A stretch of DNA of 64,000 bases from Azoarcus sp. L1K30 (GCF_018122735.1 NZ_JAGRRD010000001.1:3453190-3517189), one strand, 5' to 3'. Shown: positions 39,126-49,348, counted from the stretch's first letter. Notes: a model not told the origin generated them from the letters alone. Translations and numbers: made by a program.

Positions 39126-41242
39126 AGCGCATCGTCCTTGCCGTCGTCGCCGCCATTGCCGGCATTTCGCTTTACTTGCTCACCTCCGCAAGTGCGAACT
39201 CGGATCTGTTTGCCGAGCGCTATCCGTATCTGCTGGCGCTCAATGGGGTCGTCGCGGTCGGTCTGGCGGGCCTGGTGGGGGTGCAGTTACGCTCGCTGTG
39301 GCGCGAGTACCAGGCGCGGAAGTTCGGCTCCCGCCTCAAGTACCGCATGATGATGATGTTCGCCCTCATGGCCCTGCTGCCAGGCCTGGTGGTGTATGCA
39401 GTGTCGCTGCAGTTTGTGGTGCGCAGTATCGAGTCGTGGTTCGACGTCCGCGTCGATTCCGCCCTCGAAGGTGGCATCGCGTTGGGGCAGAATGCACTCG
39501 ATTACCTGGTCAGCCAGGTCAATGCCAAAGCCGGCGACATGGCGCTTGATCTGGAGGGGGTAGAGAATTTTTCGCCCACCCATCTGAATCGCCTGCGTGA
39601 GAATGCGGGGGTCGGGAGTGTCACGGTGCTGTCGACCGGCGGACAGGTGCTGGCCACCGCCAGTGACAGCCTGTCTGCCCTGATGCCGGACCTGCCCTCG
39701 TCGGCGCAGATGCGACAGGCGCGCCAGAGTCGCAGCGTCAATACCGTCGATAGCTACCCGGATGGCAAGCTGTTGATACGGGTCGTGGTGCCGATTCCAA
39801 GCCGCTCTTCGCTGAGCGAGCCGAACCTGCTGCAACTCACTCAGCCCGTGCCCGACACCTTTGCCCGCCATGCCGAAGCGGTGCAGGAGGCTTTCCGTGA
39901 CTACCAGCAACTGACGCTCGGGCGCGTGGGGCTCAAGCGCATCTACAGCCTGACCCTGACCTTGACGCTCCTGCTTGCCCTGCTGACCGCGGTGGCGGTC
40001 TCCTTCGTGCTGGCGCGTCGTCTTGCGGCGCCGCTGCTGATCCTGGCCGAAGGTACGCAGGCGGTTGCGCAGGGCGACTACAGCCCTCGCCAGGCCCTGC
40101 CCGCAAGGGACGAACTCGGTGTCCTCACGCAGTCGTTCAACCAGATGATCCGGCAGCTTGAAGATGCACGCGCCGCCGCCGACCGTAACCGTGCAGCGGT
40201 GGAAGCCGCACGTGCCTATCTCGAGAGCGTGCTTGCCAACCTGTCGACCGGCGTACTCGCATTCGCCAACGATGGCACCCTGCGCGCGGCCAATCGTGGC
40301 GCGATGGAGATTCTTGCCGATGACCTGGCCGGTTTCGAAGACATTGCACTTGCCGACTGGGTACGGCACCATGCGTTCCGCGACGCGCTGCTGGAGGGTT
40401 TTGCGACGCACGACGGCGACTGGCATGAGCAGATCGACATTCCGTCGCCGGATAGTTCGCCGCTGACGCTGCTGGTCCATGGTTCGCGACTGCCGGAGAG
40501 CACCGGCGGCGGGTTGGTGGTGGTGTTCGACGACATTTCCCGCCTGGTCGAGGCGCAGCGCACGGCGGCATGGGCGGAAGTGGCGCGGCGCCTGGCACAC
40601 GAGATCAAGAATCCGCTTACACCGATCCAGTTGTCCGCCGAGCGACTTGCACTCAAGCTCGCCGATCAGCTCGACGAGAACGGAAGGGCGATGCTGGAGC
40701 GCGCGACGCGGACGATCGTGAATCAGGTCGAGGCGATGAAGAATCTCGTCAATGCCTTTCGTGACTACGCGCGTCTTCCGGCGCCCGAACTGGTCGCGCT
40801 CGATCTTGCGGCGCTGATACCCGAGGTGCTGCATCTGTACGAGAGTGCGCCGGTGCAGATTCGACTGCAGGTGGACAGGGGGCTGCCCAAGGTGCTTGGC
40901 GATGCATCGCAGATTCGCCAGATCATCCACAATATACTGCAGAATGCTCAGGATGCGGTCGCTGGCCGGGACGATGGCGAAGTGTCCCTGATCGTCCGGG
41001 TCGAGGGCGACAGGGTGTTGCTGGTATGTCGCGACAACGGCCCCGGTTTTCCGGCGGAAATCCTGGCCCGCGCATTCGAGCCTTACTTTACGACCAAGTC
41101 CAAGGGGACAGGGCTTGGTCTCGCAATGGTCAAGAAAATCGTGTCCGAGCACGGCGGCGACGTCAGAATCGCCAATCGTGACAGCGGCGGTGCGGAGATT
41201 CGCATCCGCTTGCGGACCACCATGACAAACGGTGAAAACTGA
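39122..41242 (+). CDS. ntrY: NtrY-type sensor histidine kinase
   Basis: A 706-residue membrane sensor kinase. Two N-terminal TM helices (about 3-25 and 37-57), a third (about 75-98), a periplasmic region to about 280 and a last helix (about 280-305). Then HAMP (ARRLAAPLLILAEGTQAVA), a PAS domain (about 360-470), HisKA with LAHEIKNPLTPIQLSAERL (phospho-accepting His), and an ATPase domain with NILQNAQDAV, NGPGFP and GTGLGLAMVKKIV. NtrY, with NtrX, responds to nitrogen or redox state and envelope conditions in Proteobacteria. ATGA overlap with the DUF4390 gene and 3 bases before ntrX. All kinase motifs are intact. Confidence 0.93.
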   Translation: MKRIVLAVVAAIAGISLYLLTSASANSDLFAERYPYLLALNGVVAVGLAGLVGVQLRSLWREYQARKFGSRLKYRMMMMFALMALLPGLVVYAVSLQFVVRSIESWFDVRVDSALEGGIALGQNALDYLVSQVNAKAGDMALDLEGVENFSPTHLNRLRENAGVGSVTVLSTGGQVLATASDSLSALMPDLPSSAQMRQARQSRSVNTVDSYPDGKLLIRVVVPIPSRSSLSEPNLLQLTQPVPDTFARHAEAVQEAFRDYQQLTLGRVGLKRIYSLTLTLTLLLALLTAVAVSFVLARRLAAPLLILAEGTQAVAQGDYSPRQALPARDELGVLTQSFNQMIRQLEDARAAADRNRAAVEAARAYLESVLANLSTGVLAFANDGTLRAANRGAMEILADDLAGFEDIALADWVRHHAFRDALLEGFATHDGDWHEQIDIPSPDSSPLTLLVHGSRLPESTGGGLVVVFDDISRLVEAQRTAAWAEVARRLAHEIKNPLTPIQLSAERLALKLADQLDENGRAMLERATRTIVNQVEAMKNLVNAFRDYARLPAPELVALDLAALIPEVLHLYESAPVQIRLQVDRGLPKVLGDASQIRQIIHNILQNAQDAVAGRDDGEVSLIVRVEGDRVLLVCRDNGPGFPAEILARAFEPYFTTKSKGTGLGLAMVKKIVSEHGGDVRIANRDSGGAEIRIRLRTTMTNGEN

Positions 41243-41245
41243 ATT

Positions 41246-42493
41246 ATGGCGAAGCTACTCATCGTTGATGATGAAATGGGAATCCGGGAGTTGCTCTCCG
41301 AGATCCTGCGTGACGAGGGGCATGACATCGAGCTGGCGGAGAACGCGGCAGCGGCGCGTGCTGCGCGCAATGCCTCGCGCCCGGACATGGTGCTCCTCGA
41401 TATCTGGATGCCCGATACCGATGGCATCACGCTGCTGAAGGAGTGGTCGGCCAACGGCCAGCTCAACATGCCGGTGGTGATGATGTCCGGTCACGGCACG
41501 ATCGATACCGCGGTGGAGGCAACGCGGATCGGTGCCATCGATTATCTCGAAAAGCCGATCGCGTTGCAGAAGCTGCTGGCGTCGGTGAAACGCGGGCTGC
41601 AACGGCCCGTTGCGGTCGGCACGCCCGCACCGCTGACGCTGGCCGCCTTCACCCGCTCGGCACCCTTGCGCGAACTCAAGCGCCGGATCGAACAGATTGC
41701 CGACAGCTCCCGGGTGCTGCTGTTGCGCGTTGGCGGTGGCAGTCTTGCCGAACTCGTCGCACGCAGTCTGCAGGTGGCCGGTTCGCCGTGGCTCGATCTG
41801 AGCGCCATCAGCACGCCGCTCGACATCAATCAGTTGCAGGCCAGCCACGGAGGCTTGCTGTACGTTGCCGAACTGTCGCGACTGTCGCGCGCGCAGCAGA
41901 AAAACCTCGCATTCGCGCTCGAGCGCCTCGATCGTTACGACCTCCGGCTGGTCGTCGCCACCGAACGTACTCATGACGCGCTACTGGCGGACGGCTGGGA
42001 CGAAATCGTGCTCGACCGGCTGTTCGAGATCAGTCTTGCTCCGCCAACGATGAGCGACATCCGCGACGATCTCCCGGAGCTGGCGGCGCAGATCCTGCTG
42101 CACCTGGTCGAGGCGAGCGATGTTCCTCTGCGAAAGTTTTCGTCCGCCGCCCTGAATCACATGCGTACGCATCCGTGGACCGGGGGCTATGGCGAATTGC
42201 GTGCCGCGGTGCGCTCGCTTGCGCTGGCCACGCTCGAAGAGGAAATCGGCCTGTCCGACGTGAGGCGCCTGCTGTTACCCAATGCGGATACCGCATCGAG
42301 CGCGATCCCGCTCGACCAGCCGCTGCGTGAGGCGCGCGAGGCCTTCGAGCGCATGTACTTCGAGCACCATCTCCGGCTCGAAAGCGGCAACATGACCCGG
42401 CTCGCCGAAAAAACCGGGCTGGAGCGGACGCACCTTTATCGCAAGCTCAAGCAGCTCGGCCTGCAGGCCGGTCGTCGTCACGAGGAAAACTGA
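41246..42493 (+). CDS. ntrX: NtrX-type response regulator with a degenerate AAA+ domain
   Basis: A 415-residue regulator. An intact receiver domain (LLIVDDEMGIRELL, phospho-acceptor D52 in LLDIWMPDTDG, K about 105) leads into a shortened central domain. At the C-terminus is a Fis-type helix-turn-helix (NMTRLAEKTGLERTHLYRKLKQLGL). The central region, normally an NtrC-like ATPase, has LRVGGGSLAEL where the Walker A GESGTGKE should be, and GAFTGA, needed for contact with sigma-54, is missing. It is therefore unlikely to activate sigma-54 promoters and may act as a DNA-binding repressor or sigma-70 regulator. It follows ntrY by 3 bases. Confidence 0.88.
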   Translation: MAKLLIVDDEMGIRELLSEILRDEGHDIELAENAAAARAARNASRPDMVLLDIWMPDTDGITLLKEWSANGQLNMPVVMMSGHGTIDTAVEATRIGAIDYLEKPIALQKLLASVKRGLQRPVAVGTPAPLTLAAFTRSAPLRELKRRIEQIADSSRVLLLRVGGGSLAELVARSLQVAGSPWLDLSAISTPLDINQLQASHGGLLYVAELSRLSRAQQKNLAFALERLDRYDLRLVVATERTHDALLADGWDEIVLDRLFEISLAPPTMSDIRDDLPELAAQILLHLVEASDVPLRKFSSAALNHMRTHPWTGGYGELRAAVRSLALATLEEEIGLSDVRRLLLPNADTASSAIPLDQPLREAREAFERMYFEHHLRLESGNMTRLAEKTGLERTHLYRKLKQLGLQAGRRHEEN

Positions 42494-42624
42494 TGTCGGC
42501 ATCGCGAGTCCATATCCGCGCGCGAAGGGGCGGAATGCGATTTGCCGCGCTGCAACATTCTGTTTCGATGCCACGCAACACCGCGTAGAATCGCCCGTCT
42601 TAGGGTTCATCTGGGGTCATCCCG

Positions 42625-44031
42625 TTGAAAATCATTATCCTTGGTGCAGGGCAGGTCGGTGCGTCGGTCGCCGAGAATCTGGTCTCCGAAGCAAACGACA
42701 TCACGCTGGTCGACACCAGTGCGGATTATCTCGCCGAGCTGCGCGAGCGGCTCGAGGTGAGAACCGTGTGTGGCAATGCGGCGTCGCCCTCGGTCTTGCG
42801 CGAGGCGGGGGCCGAGGACGCCGATCTGCTGATTGCCGTCACCCAGTCCGATCAGACCAATCTGTGTGCCTGTCGCATCGCGAAAACCCTGTTCAACCTG
42901 CCGACCCGGATCGCGAGGCTGCGCTCCACCGATTACGTCGATCACCCCGAATTGCTCGACGACACCAACTTTGCCGTCGACTTCTCGATCTGCCCCGAGC
43001 AGATCGTAACGGACCACATCAAGCGTCTGATCGCATTTCCGGAAGCCCTTCAGGTGCTGGATTTTGCCGATGGCGTGGTCAGCCTGATCGGTGTGCGCGC
43101 GTTCGAGGGCGGTCCGCTGGTCGGACATCCGCTGAAGGCGCTGCGCTTTCACCTGCCCAACGTCGAAGTGCGCATTGCGGCGATCTACCGTAATGGCGAG
43201 CCGATCATTCCGGAAGGCGATACCGTGATCGTGCCTGGTGACGAGGTGTTCTGTCTCGCCGCGACCGTGCATATCCGGCAGGTCATGCGCGAACTGCGTC
43301 GCACCGACAAGCCGATGCGACGCATCATGATCGCGGGCGGGGGCAATATCGGTTTCCGCCTGTCACGATCGATCGAGAACGACTACCACGTCAAGATCAT
43401 CGAGGTCGACAAGCACCGGGCCGACATGCTGGCCACCCAGCTCGGCCGCTCGCTGGTCCTGCGAGGCGATACCACGGACGAGAAGCTGCTCGAGAACGAG
43501 GGCATCGATGAAACCGACCTCTTCGTCGCACTGACCAACGACGAGGAGGACAACATCATGTCCGCCTCGCTGGCCAAGCGCATGGGCGCGCGCCGCACGC
43601 TGGCGCTGATCAACCGCAAGAGCTACGTCGACCTGGTTCAGGGCGGGCCCATCGACATCGCCATCTCACCGGCCAATACCTCCATCGGCTCGCTGCTCGC
43701 CCACGTTCGCCGGGGCGATGTGGTGGCCGTTCACAGCTTGCGCCGTGGCGCGGCCGAAGCGCTCGAGATCATCGCCCACGGCAAGCCGAAGGACTCCAAG
43801 GTCGTCGGACGCCGTATCGAGGAGATTCCGCTGCCCAAGGGCGCGTCGATCGGTGCGATTGTCCGCGATGAGCGCCGTGGGGGGGATGGCAAGGTGATCC
43901 GCCGCATGGTGATCATTCCGCACCACGATACCTTGATTGAAAGTGGCGATCACGTGATCGTGTTCTGCACCCACAAGAATCTGGTAAACAAGGTGGAGAA
44001 GCTGTTCCAGGTCAGCTTCACGTTCCTCTGA
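42625..44031 (+). CDS. trkA: Trk potassium uptake system, regulatory subunit TrkA
   Basis: A 468-residue cytoplasmic protein of two RCK halves, each with a Rossmann NAD-binding domain and a TrkA-C domain: IILGAGQVGASVAENL at residue 3 and IAGGGNIGFRLSRSIE at about 236. It gates the TrkH channel in response to NAD/NADH and ATP. The start is TTG 42625, just before the conserved KIIILGAGQVG. It is 4 bases ahead of trkH, so the two are surely one unit. The 131-base gap from ntrX may hold its own promoter. Confidence 0.95.
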   Translation: MKIIILGAGQVGASVAENLVSEANDITLVDTSADYLAELRERLEVRTVCGNAASPSVLREAGAEDADLLIAVTQSDQTNLCACRIAKTLFNLPTRIARLRSTDYVDHPELLDDTNFAVDFSICPEQIVTDHIKRLIAFPEALQVLDFADGVVSLIGVRAFEGGPLVGHPLKALRFHLPNVEVRIAAIYRNGEPIIPEGDTVIVPGDEVFCLAATVHIRQVMRELRRTDKPMRRIMIAGGGNIGFRLSRSIENDYHVKIIEVDKHRADMLATQLGRSLVLRGDTTDEKLLENEGIDETDLFVALTNDEEDNIMSASLAKRMGARRTLALINRKSYVDLVQGGPIDIAISPANTSIGSLLAHVRRGDVVAVHSLRRGAAEALEIIAHGKPKDSKVVGRRIEEIPLPKGASIGAIVRDERRGGDGKVIRRMVIIPHHDTLIESGDHVIVFCTHKNLVNKVEKLFQVSFTFL

Positions 44032-44035
44032 GCGC

Positions 44036-45508
44036 ATGTATTCGTCCTTCGTGCGTCCCTACCACACCGCGCTCAATGCGCTAGGCCTGATCATCCTCAT
44101 CTTCGGGCTGCTGATGCTGTTCCCGCTGACGGTGTCGTTCTCGCTCGATGACGGTGCGACCATGGCCTACGACCAGGCGATCGTGCTCACCCTGCTCAGC
44201 GGTGCCTTGCTGTGGCTGTGGACGCGAGGCCAGAGGCGCGACCTGCGGGTGCACGACGGCTTTCTTCTGGTGGCATCCACCTGGGTGGTACTGCCGGTCT
44301 TCGGCGCCCTCCCCCTGCTCGGCTACCTGCCCCACCTGTCCTTTGTGGACGCCTATTTCGAGGCTGTTTCGGGACTGACGGCAAGCGGCGGGACGATTCT
44401 GAACGGGCTGGACGATCTGCCGATCTCGATCAACCTGTGGCGTACCTTCATGCACTGGATCGGTGGCATGGGGGTGATCGTGCTGGTGGTGGCCATCCTG
44501 CCGCTGCTCGGCATCGGTGGCCGGCAACTGTTCAAGGCGGAAGTGCCGACGCCGATGAAGGAGAGCAGTCTCACCCCACGCATCGCGGAGACCGCCAAAG
44601 GCCTGTGGGTCACCTACATCCTGCTCACCGTATCGTGCGGATTCAGTCTGTGGTTTGCCGGCCTGGAACCCTGGGATGCGGTGATACATGCATTTTCGGT
44701 GGCCGGGCTCGGCGGCTTTTCGAGCAAGGATGCGTCACTGGGGCACTTCCACAATGTGAACGTGGAAATCGTCGCGATGGTGTTTGCGTTGGCGTCCGCG
44801 CTCAACTTCGCCACCCATTACCTGGCCTTGTCGCGACGATCGCTGATGCCCTATTTCCGCGATCCCGAAATCCCCTTCTTCTTTGGCGTCCTGCTGGCCA
44901 GCACCGCCATGCTGACGGTGTACCTGATGGAAGTGAATGCGCATGCGGATTTCCCGACGACGCTGCGCTATGTGTCCTTTCACGTCGTCTCGCTGTCCAC
45001 CTCGCTGGGGCTGGCTACTTACGACTACACCCTGTGGCCGATGTTCGCGCAGATCTGGGTGCTCTTTCTCGGCAGCTTCATCGCCTGTTCGGGCTCTGCC
45101 GGTGGTGGCATCAAGATGATGCGCGCCATCATCCTGTACAAGCAGGTATCACGCGAGATCATCCGCTCGCTGCACCCCACCGCGGTGCGTCCTGTCCTCA
45201 TGGGCAGGCAACCCCTGTCGGAGGGCATCCTGCACGCGGTGCTCGGCTTCAGCTTCATGTATATGGTGAGCATCGTGTCGTTGACGCTGATGCTGTCCGC
45301 CAGCGGCCTCGACCTGGTCACTGCCTTCTCGGGCGTGGTCGCATGCCTGAACAACACCGGTCCGGGGCTCGATTCGGTGGGTCCGGCGTCGAACTATCAG
45401 TCGCTGAACGACTTTCAGACCGCCGTGCTGGCCTTCACCATGATCCTGGGGCGATTGGAGATCTTCACCCTGCTGGTGGTCCTGACGCCGGCCTTCTGGC
45501 GTCGCTGA
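44036..45508 (+). CDS. trkH: Trk potassium transporter membrane subunit
   Basis: A 490-residue potassium channel-like permease with four M1-P-M2 repeats. The selectivity-filter regions are visible: EAVSGLTASGGTIL in repeat 1, SVAGLGGFSSKD in repeat 2, STSLGLATYDY in repeat 3 and ACLNNTGPGLDSVG in repeat 4, each with the conserved filter glycine. TrkA binds its cytoplasmic face. Length and all four filters are normal. Last gene of the trkAH pair; hemE follows after 174 bases. Confidence 0.95.
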   Translation: MYSSFVRPYHTALNALGLIILIFGLLMLFPLTVSFSLDDGATMAYDQAIVLTLLSGALLWLWTRGQRRDLRVHDGFLLVASTWVVLPVFGALPLLGYLPHLSFVDAYFEAVSGLTASGGTILNGLDDLPISINLWRTFMHWIGGMGVIVLVVAILPLLGIGGRQLFKAEVPTPMKESSLTPRIAETAKGLWVTYILLTVSCGFSLWFAGLEPWDAVIHAFSVAGLGGFSSKDASLGHFHNVNVEIVAMVFALASALNFATHYLALSRRSLMPYFRDPEIPFFFGVLLASTAMLTVYLMEVNAHADFPTTLRYVSFHVVSLSTSLGLATYDYTLWPMFAQIWVLFLGSFIACSGSAGGGIKMMRAIILYKQVSREIIRSLHPTAVRPVLMGRQPLSEGILHAVLGFSFMYMVSIVSLTLMLSASGLDLVTAFSGVVACLNNTGPGLDSVGPASNYQSLNDFQTAVLAFTMILGRLEIFTLLVVLTPAFWRR

Positions 45509-45682
45509 GGCCCGCGCTGCGGCCTTGCAGTGGGCCTGCGGCGGAGCGGGCGTGGATGAGTCGCGGTCGGCGGCGGTCGACAGAACCTCTTCGGGTGCAA
45601 ACTGACCGCGCTCAACCCATCCGCCCCGATCACAGGCGATAATCACGCTTTGTTGCCAATCGTCTGCAAGAGAGGACACGAC

Positions 45683-46753
45683 GTGAGCCGCCTTAAGAAT
45701 GACACTTTCCTGCGTGCCCTGCTGCGCCAGCCAACCGAATATACGCCCGTATGGCTGATGCGCCAGGCCGGACGATATCTGCCGGAGTATTGCGAGACGC
45801 GCAAGCGCGCCGGCAGCTTCCTGCAACTGTGCAAGAGTCCTGCCATGGCCTGCGAGGTGACGCTGCAGCCGCTGGCGAGATACGACCTCGATGCCGCGAT
45901 CCTGTTTTCCGACATCCTGACCGTACCCGACGCCATGGGCCTGGGTCTGTACTTTGCCGAGGGCGAAGGGCCGCGTTTCGAACGCCCGCTGCGCGAAGAA
46001 TGGGAGATTCGCAACCTGTTTGCCCCCGATCCCCATGTCGAACTGCAATACGTCATGGATGCCGTGGCCGAGATCCGGCGTGCGCTCGATGGCAGCGTGC
46101 CGCTGATCGGCTTTTCCGGCAGCCCGTGGACGCTGGCCTGCTACATGGTCGAGGGCGGGTCGTCGGACGATTACCGCAAGGTCAAGAGCATGGCCTACAG
46201 TCGCCCCGACTTGATGCATCACATCCTTGCCGTGACCGCCGATGCCGTGGTCAGTTACCTGAATGCGCAGATCGAAGCGGGCGCCCAAGCGGTGATGGTG
46301 TTCGACTCATGGGGTGGTGTGCTGTCCGAAGCGGCATACAAGACCTTCTCCCTGCCCTACCTCGAGCGCGTGGTGGCAGGCCTGATTCGCGAACGCGACG
46401 GTGAACGTGTGCCGAACATCGTGTTCACCAAGGGCGGCGGACTGTGGCTGGAGTCGATCGCCGATATTGGCTGCGACGGTGTCGGACTGGACTGGACCAT
46501 GGATATCGGCCGCGCACGCCGCCTGGTGGGCGACAAGGTTGCGCTTCAAGGCAATCTGGATCCCAACGTGCTGTTTGCGCCACCGGATGTGGTGGCCGCT
46601 GAAACACGCAAGGTCATCGATTCTTTCGGTGCGCACCCGGGACACGTCTTCAATCTCGGTCACGGCATCTCGCAGTTCACTTCGCCTGACAACGTGTCGG
46701 TCATGGTCGATACCGCGCACGAGCACAGCCGGATCGTCCGCGCGCGAGGCTGA
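45683..46753 (+). CDS. hemE: Uroporphyrinogen decarboxylase
   Basis: A 356-residue enzyme that turns uroporphyrinogen III into coproporphyrinogen III in haem and sirohaem supply. The signature [17 protein letters not shown] is near the N-terminus, the catalytic Asp is in [12 protein letters not shown], and [16 protein letters not shown] and [13 protein letters not shown] follow. GTG 45683 is preceded by GAGAGGA at 7 bases; an open upstream extension from 45650 is not conserved. No haem partner genes are near. It is followed by a long AT-rich gap before priA. Confidence 0.97.
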   Translation: MSRLKNDTFLRALLRQPTEYTPVWLMRQAGRYLPEYCETRKRAGSFLQLCKSPAMACEVTLQPLARYDLDAAILFSDILTVPDAMGLGLYFAEGEGPRFERPLREEWEIRNLFAPDPHVELQYVMDAVAEIRRALDGSVPLIGFSGSPWTLACYMVEGGSSDDYRKVKSMAYSRPDLMHHILAVTADAVVSYLNAQIEAGAQAVMVFDSWGGVLSEAAYKTFSLPYLERVVAGLIRERDGERVPNIVFTKGGGLWLESIADIGCDGVGLDWTMDIGRARRLVGDKVALQGNLDPNVLFAPPDVVAAETRKVIDSFGAHPGHVFNLGHGISQFTSPDNVSVMVDTAHEHSRIVRARG

Positions 46754-47155
46754 GCGGGCGCGGTCATGAGGCCGCAGGGTGCCGGATGAGTCGGCGCTTT
46801 GCGGTCCGTGTCAAGCAAAAAAAGTAGGTTTTTCGCTTGACTTATACACATCGAAGACCCCCCGCCGGACAATATTCACCGAGATGGTGCGCGTATGCAG
46901 TTAGTTTTTCAAGCTGTTGTTTTAATAGAATAAAAAACTTGCTGCATGTTAAGGCAATGTGACAGAAGTGCTTGACCCGCGCCGCTTTCAGCCCGATTCT
47001 CCCAGCTTTTGCACAAAGTTATCCACAGGATTTGTGGACAAGCCGGCAGGGGCTTACCCGGCAAGCGCTTACCGCATCTTTTCGAGGACTGACTTCAGGT
47101 TTAATCTTCAAGTTGTTGAAAATAAATAAAAAATAGATAGCTTTCCCCCAGCCAA
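46754..47155. other. AT-rich hemE-priA gap with DnaA-box-like sequences
   Basis: 402 bases without a gene. It has TTATACACA (46842-46850, one mismatch to the DnaA box), TTATCCACA (47019-47027, consensus) and TGTGGACAA (47033-47041, an inverted near-box). There are also two AT-rich stretches that resemble each other: TTCAAGCTGTTG near 46908 and TTCAAGTTGTTG near 47106, each followed by ATAAAAAA. This is the sort of layout seen in origins, but the neighbouring genes all run rightward. A DnaA-titrating or DnaA-regulated promoter region is an alternative. Confidence 0.5.
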
Positions 47156-49330
47156 ATGCCGATCATCCGTGTCGCTCTTCCCCTGCCAGTTCCACAACTA
47201 TTTGATTATATTTCGGAAGATGCAAACAATGAGGATATTGGGCGATGTGTTCGGGTGCCCTTCGGTCGTGGTGAAAAGAGCGGCCTGATCGTTTCCCTGC
47301 CTGCCGAGCCGGATATCGATCGCACGCGCCTCAAGGCGGTTTCCCACATTCAGCGCGACGTGCCTGCCCTGCCGGCGGACTGGCTCGAGCTGGTCGGTTT
47401 CGTCGCGCGCTATTACCACGCGGCACTTGGCGAGGTCATTTCGCTCGCGCTGCCGCCGGGCTTGCGCCGCGCCGACGGCGTCAGCGCGGCGGAGATCGAC
47501 CCCCTGCTCCAGGTGTCTGCCGCCGGGCATGCGGCGCTGGCCGGGACGCGTCGCGACAGTCGGGCATTGTCGCTGTTGCGCGACACGGCTGCGCTCGGCG
47601 AGGCCGCGCGTCGCAGTGTGGTGCGTGCGCTCGAATCCGGCGCGGCAGTGGGCGATCTGCTCAAGCGTGGCTGGTTGCAGCCCGTTGAGCAGCAGCGCCC
47701 ACGGCACCTGGCATCGGTACGGCCAGCGCTGACCGCGGAGCAGGACACGGCCATCGGCACGGTGCTTGCCGCCGGCGCGGGTTTTCGACCCTGGCTTCTG
47801 CATGGGGTGACCGGAAGCGGCAAGACCGAGGTCTACCTGCGTCTGGCCGAACACGTGCTGGCTGCGGGCGGGCAGGTGCTGATGCTGGTGCCCGAGATTG
47901 CGCTCACGCCTCAACTGGAAAGCCGCGTGGCGCAGCGTTTTCCCGCTGCGAATGTGGTCAGCCTGCACTCCGGACTGGCCGAGGGCGCGAGGTCGCGGGG
48001 CTTCGTCCAGGCCTTGAGCGGACACGCGGATATCGTCATGGGAACGCGTCTGTCGGTGTTTGCGCCGCTGCCCCGGCTGGGCATCATCCTTGTCGATGAA
48101 GAGCACGACGCCTCCTACAAGCAGCAGGAAGGGGTGCGGTATTCGGCGCGCGACGTTGCCGTGTGGCGCGCGCACCAGCGTGGGGTTCCGGTGGTGCTCG
48201 GGTCGGCGACGCCCTCGCTGGAAAGCTGGCAACATGCAGGCAATAAACGTTATGGTCTGCTGCGCCTGACCCATCGCGCGGTCGCCAGCACCTTGCCCAG
48301 GGTGCGCGGGGTCGATATCCGGCGAATGAAGCTGGACGAGGGGCTGAGTCCTGCGCTTCAGGCGGCGATTGCGGAGCGCCTGGCGCGCGGCGAGCAGAGT
48401 CTGGTGTTCATCAATCGTCGCGGCTATGCGCCGGTGCTGTCGTGCCCCGCGTGTGGCTGGGTCAGCCATTGTCCGCATTGTTCGGCCAACCTGGTCGTGC
48501 ATCTGGCCGATCGGCGCCTGCGTTGCCATCACTGCGGTTGCGACGGTGCCATTCCCCATGTGTGCCCGAGTTGCGGCAACCAGGATATCCAGCCTTTCGG
48601 GCGCGGCACGCAGCGGGTCGAGGCGAGGCTGAGCGAGCTCTTTCCGCAAGCCCGCGTGCTGCGGGTTGATCGCGATGCCGCGCGCACGCGGGCGCAGTGG
48701 GAGGCCCTGCTTGAAAAGATTGCCGCGGGTGAGGCGGACATTCTGGTCGGCACACAGATGATGGCGAAGGGACACGATTTTCCCCGGCTCACGCTGGTGG
48801 GCGTGATCGGTGCCGACGCCTCCTTGCACGCGGCGGATTTTCGTGCGCCCGAACGCCTGTTCCAGCAGTTGATGCAGGTCGGTGGGCGTGCGGGGCGGGG
48901 CACCTTGCCGGGCGAGGTCCTGATCCAGACCGAATACCCTGCCCATCTGCTCTATCAACACCTCGGGCGGCATGATTTCGATGCCTTCGCGCGCATGGCC
49001 CTGGACGAGCGTCGTGTTGCCTGCTTCCCGCCCTTTACCCATCAGGCCATGCTCAGGGCGGATGCCCCTGAACTGTCGGATGCGGTCGAGTTCCTGCAGC
49101 ATGCACGCCGCCTGGCGCAATCCTGCGCGCCCGAGACGCTGCGCCTGTTTGATCCGGTTCCGATGCGTCTGACCCGTCTCGCGCGCCGCGAGCGCGCGCA
49201 ACTGCTGGTCGAGGCCGACGGTCGTGCCCCGTTGCAGGCCTTTCTCGGACAGTGGATGGAAATGCTCCATGGCCAGCGCACCCCGCGGCAGCTGCGCTGG
49301 CAACTCGATGTGGATCCGCTCGATGTGTGA
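47156..49330 (+). CDS. priA: Primosomal protein N' (replication restart helicase PriA)
   Basis: A 724-residue 3'-5' helicase that reloads the replisome at stalled forks. The N-terminal DNA-binding domain begins MPIIRVALPLPVPQLFDY. Helicase motifs are Walker A GVTGSGKTE, DEEH (LVDEEHDASYKQ), GSATPSLES and GGRAGRG-like motif VI (QVGGRAGRG). Between helicase lobes are the zinc cysteines CPACGWVSHCPHC, CHHCG and CPSCG (eight cysteines in all). Full length. It may be influenced by DnaA, since the upstream gap contains DnaA boxes. Confidence 0.96.
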   Translation: MPIIRVALPLPVPQLFDYISEDANNEDIGRCVRVPFGRGEKSGLIVSLPAEPDIDRTRLKAVSHIQRDVPALPADWLELVGFVARYYHAALGEVISLALPPGLRRADGVSAAEIDPLLQVSAAGHAALAGTRRDSRALSLLRDTAALGEAARRSVVRALESGAAVGDLLKRGWLQPVEQQRPRHLASVRPALTAEQDTAIGTVLAAGAGFRPWLLHGVTGSGKTEVYLRLAEHVLAAGGQVLMLVPEIALTPQLESRVAQRFPAANVVSLHSGLAEGARSRGFVQALSGHADIVMGTRLSVFAPLPRLGIILVDEEHDASYKQQEGVRYSARDVAVWRAHQRGVPVVLGSATPSLESWQHAGNKRYGLLRLTHRAVASTLPRVRGVDIRRMKLDEGLSPALQAAIAERLARGEQSLVFINRRGYAPVLSCPACGWVSHCPHCSANLVVHLADRRLRCHHCGCDGAIPHVCPSCGNQDIQPFGRGTQRVEARLSELFPQARVLRVDRDAARTRAQWEALLEKIAAGEADILVGTQMMAKGHDFPRLTLVGVIGADASLHAADFRAPERLFQQLMQVGGRAGRGTLPGEVLIQTEYPAHLLYQHLGRHDFDAFARMALDERRVACFPPFTHQAMLRADAPELSDAVEFLQHARRLAQSCAPETLRLFDPVPMRLTRLARRERAQLLVEADGRAPLQAFLGQWMEMLHGQRTPRQLRWQLDVDPLDV

Positions 49331-49348
49331 TGGGTGTGTGCCTGCCGT

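Noticed and set aside
43948-43959. GATCACGTGATC palindrome in trkA
   Set aside because: Shares the CACGTG core with parS but lacks the TGTT and AACA flanks.
45509-45682. Frames in the trkH-hemE gap continuing from other frames of trkH
   Set aside because: They are shadows of trkH; the gap holds only the hemE leader.
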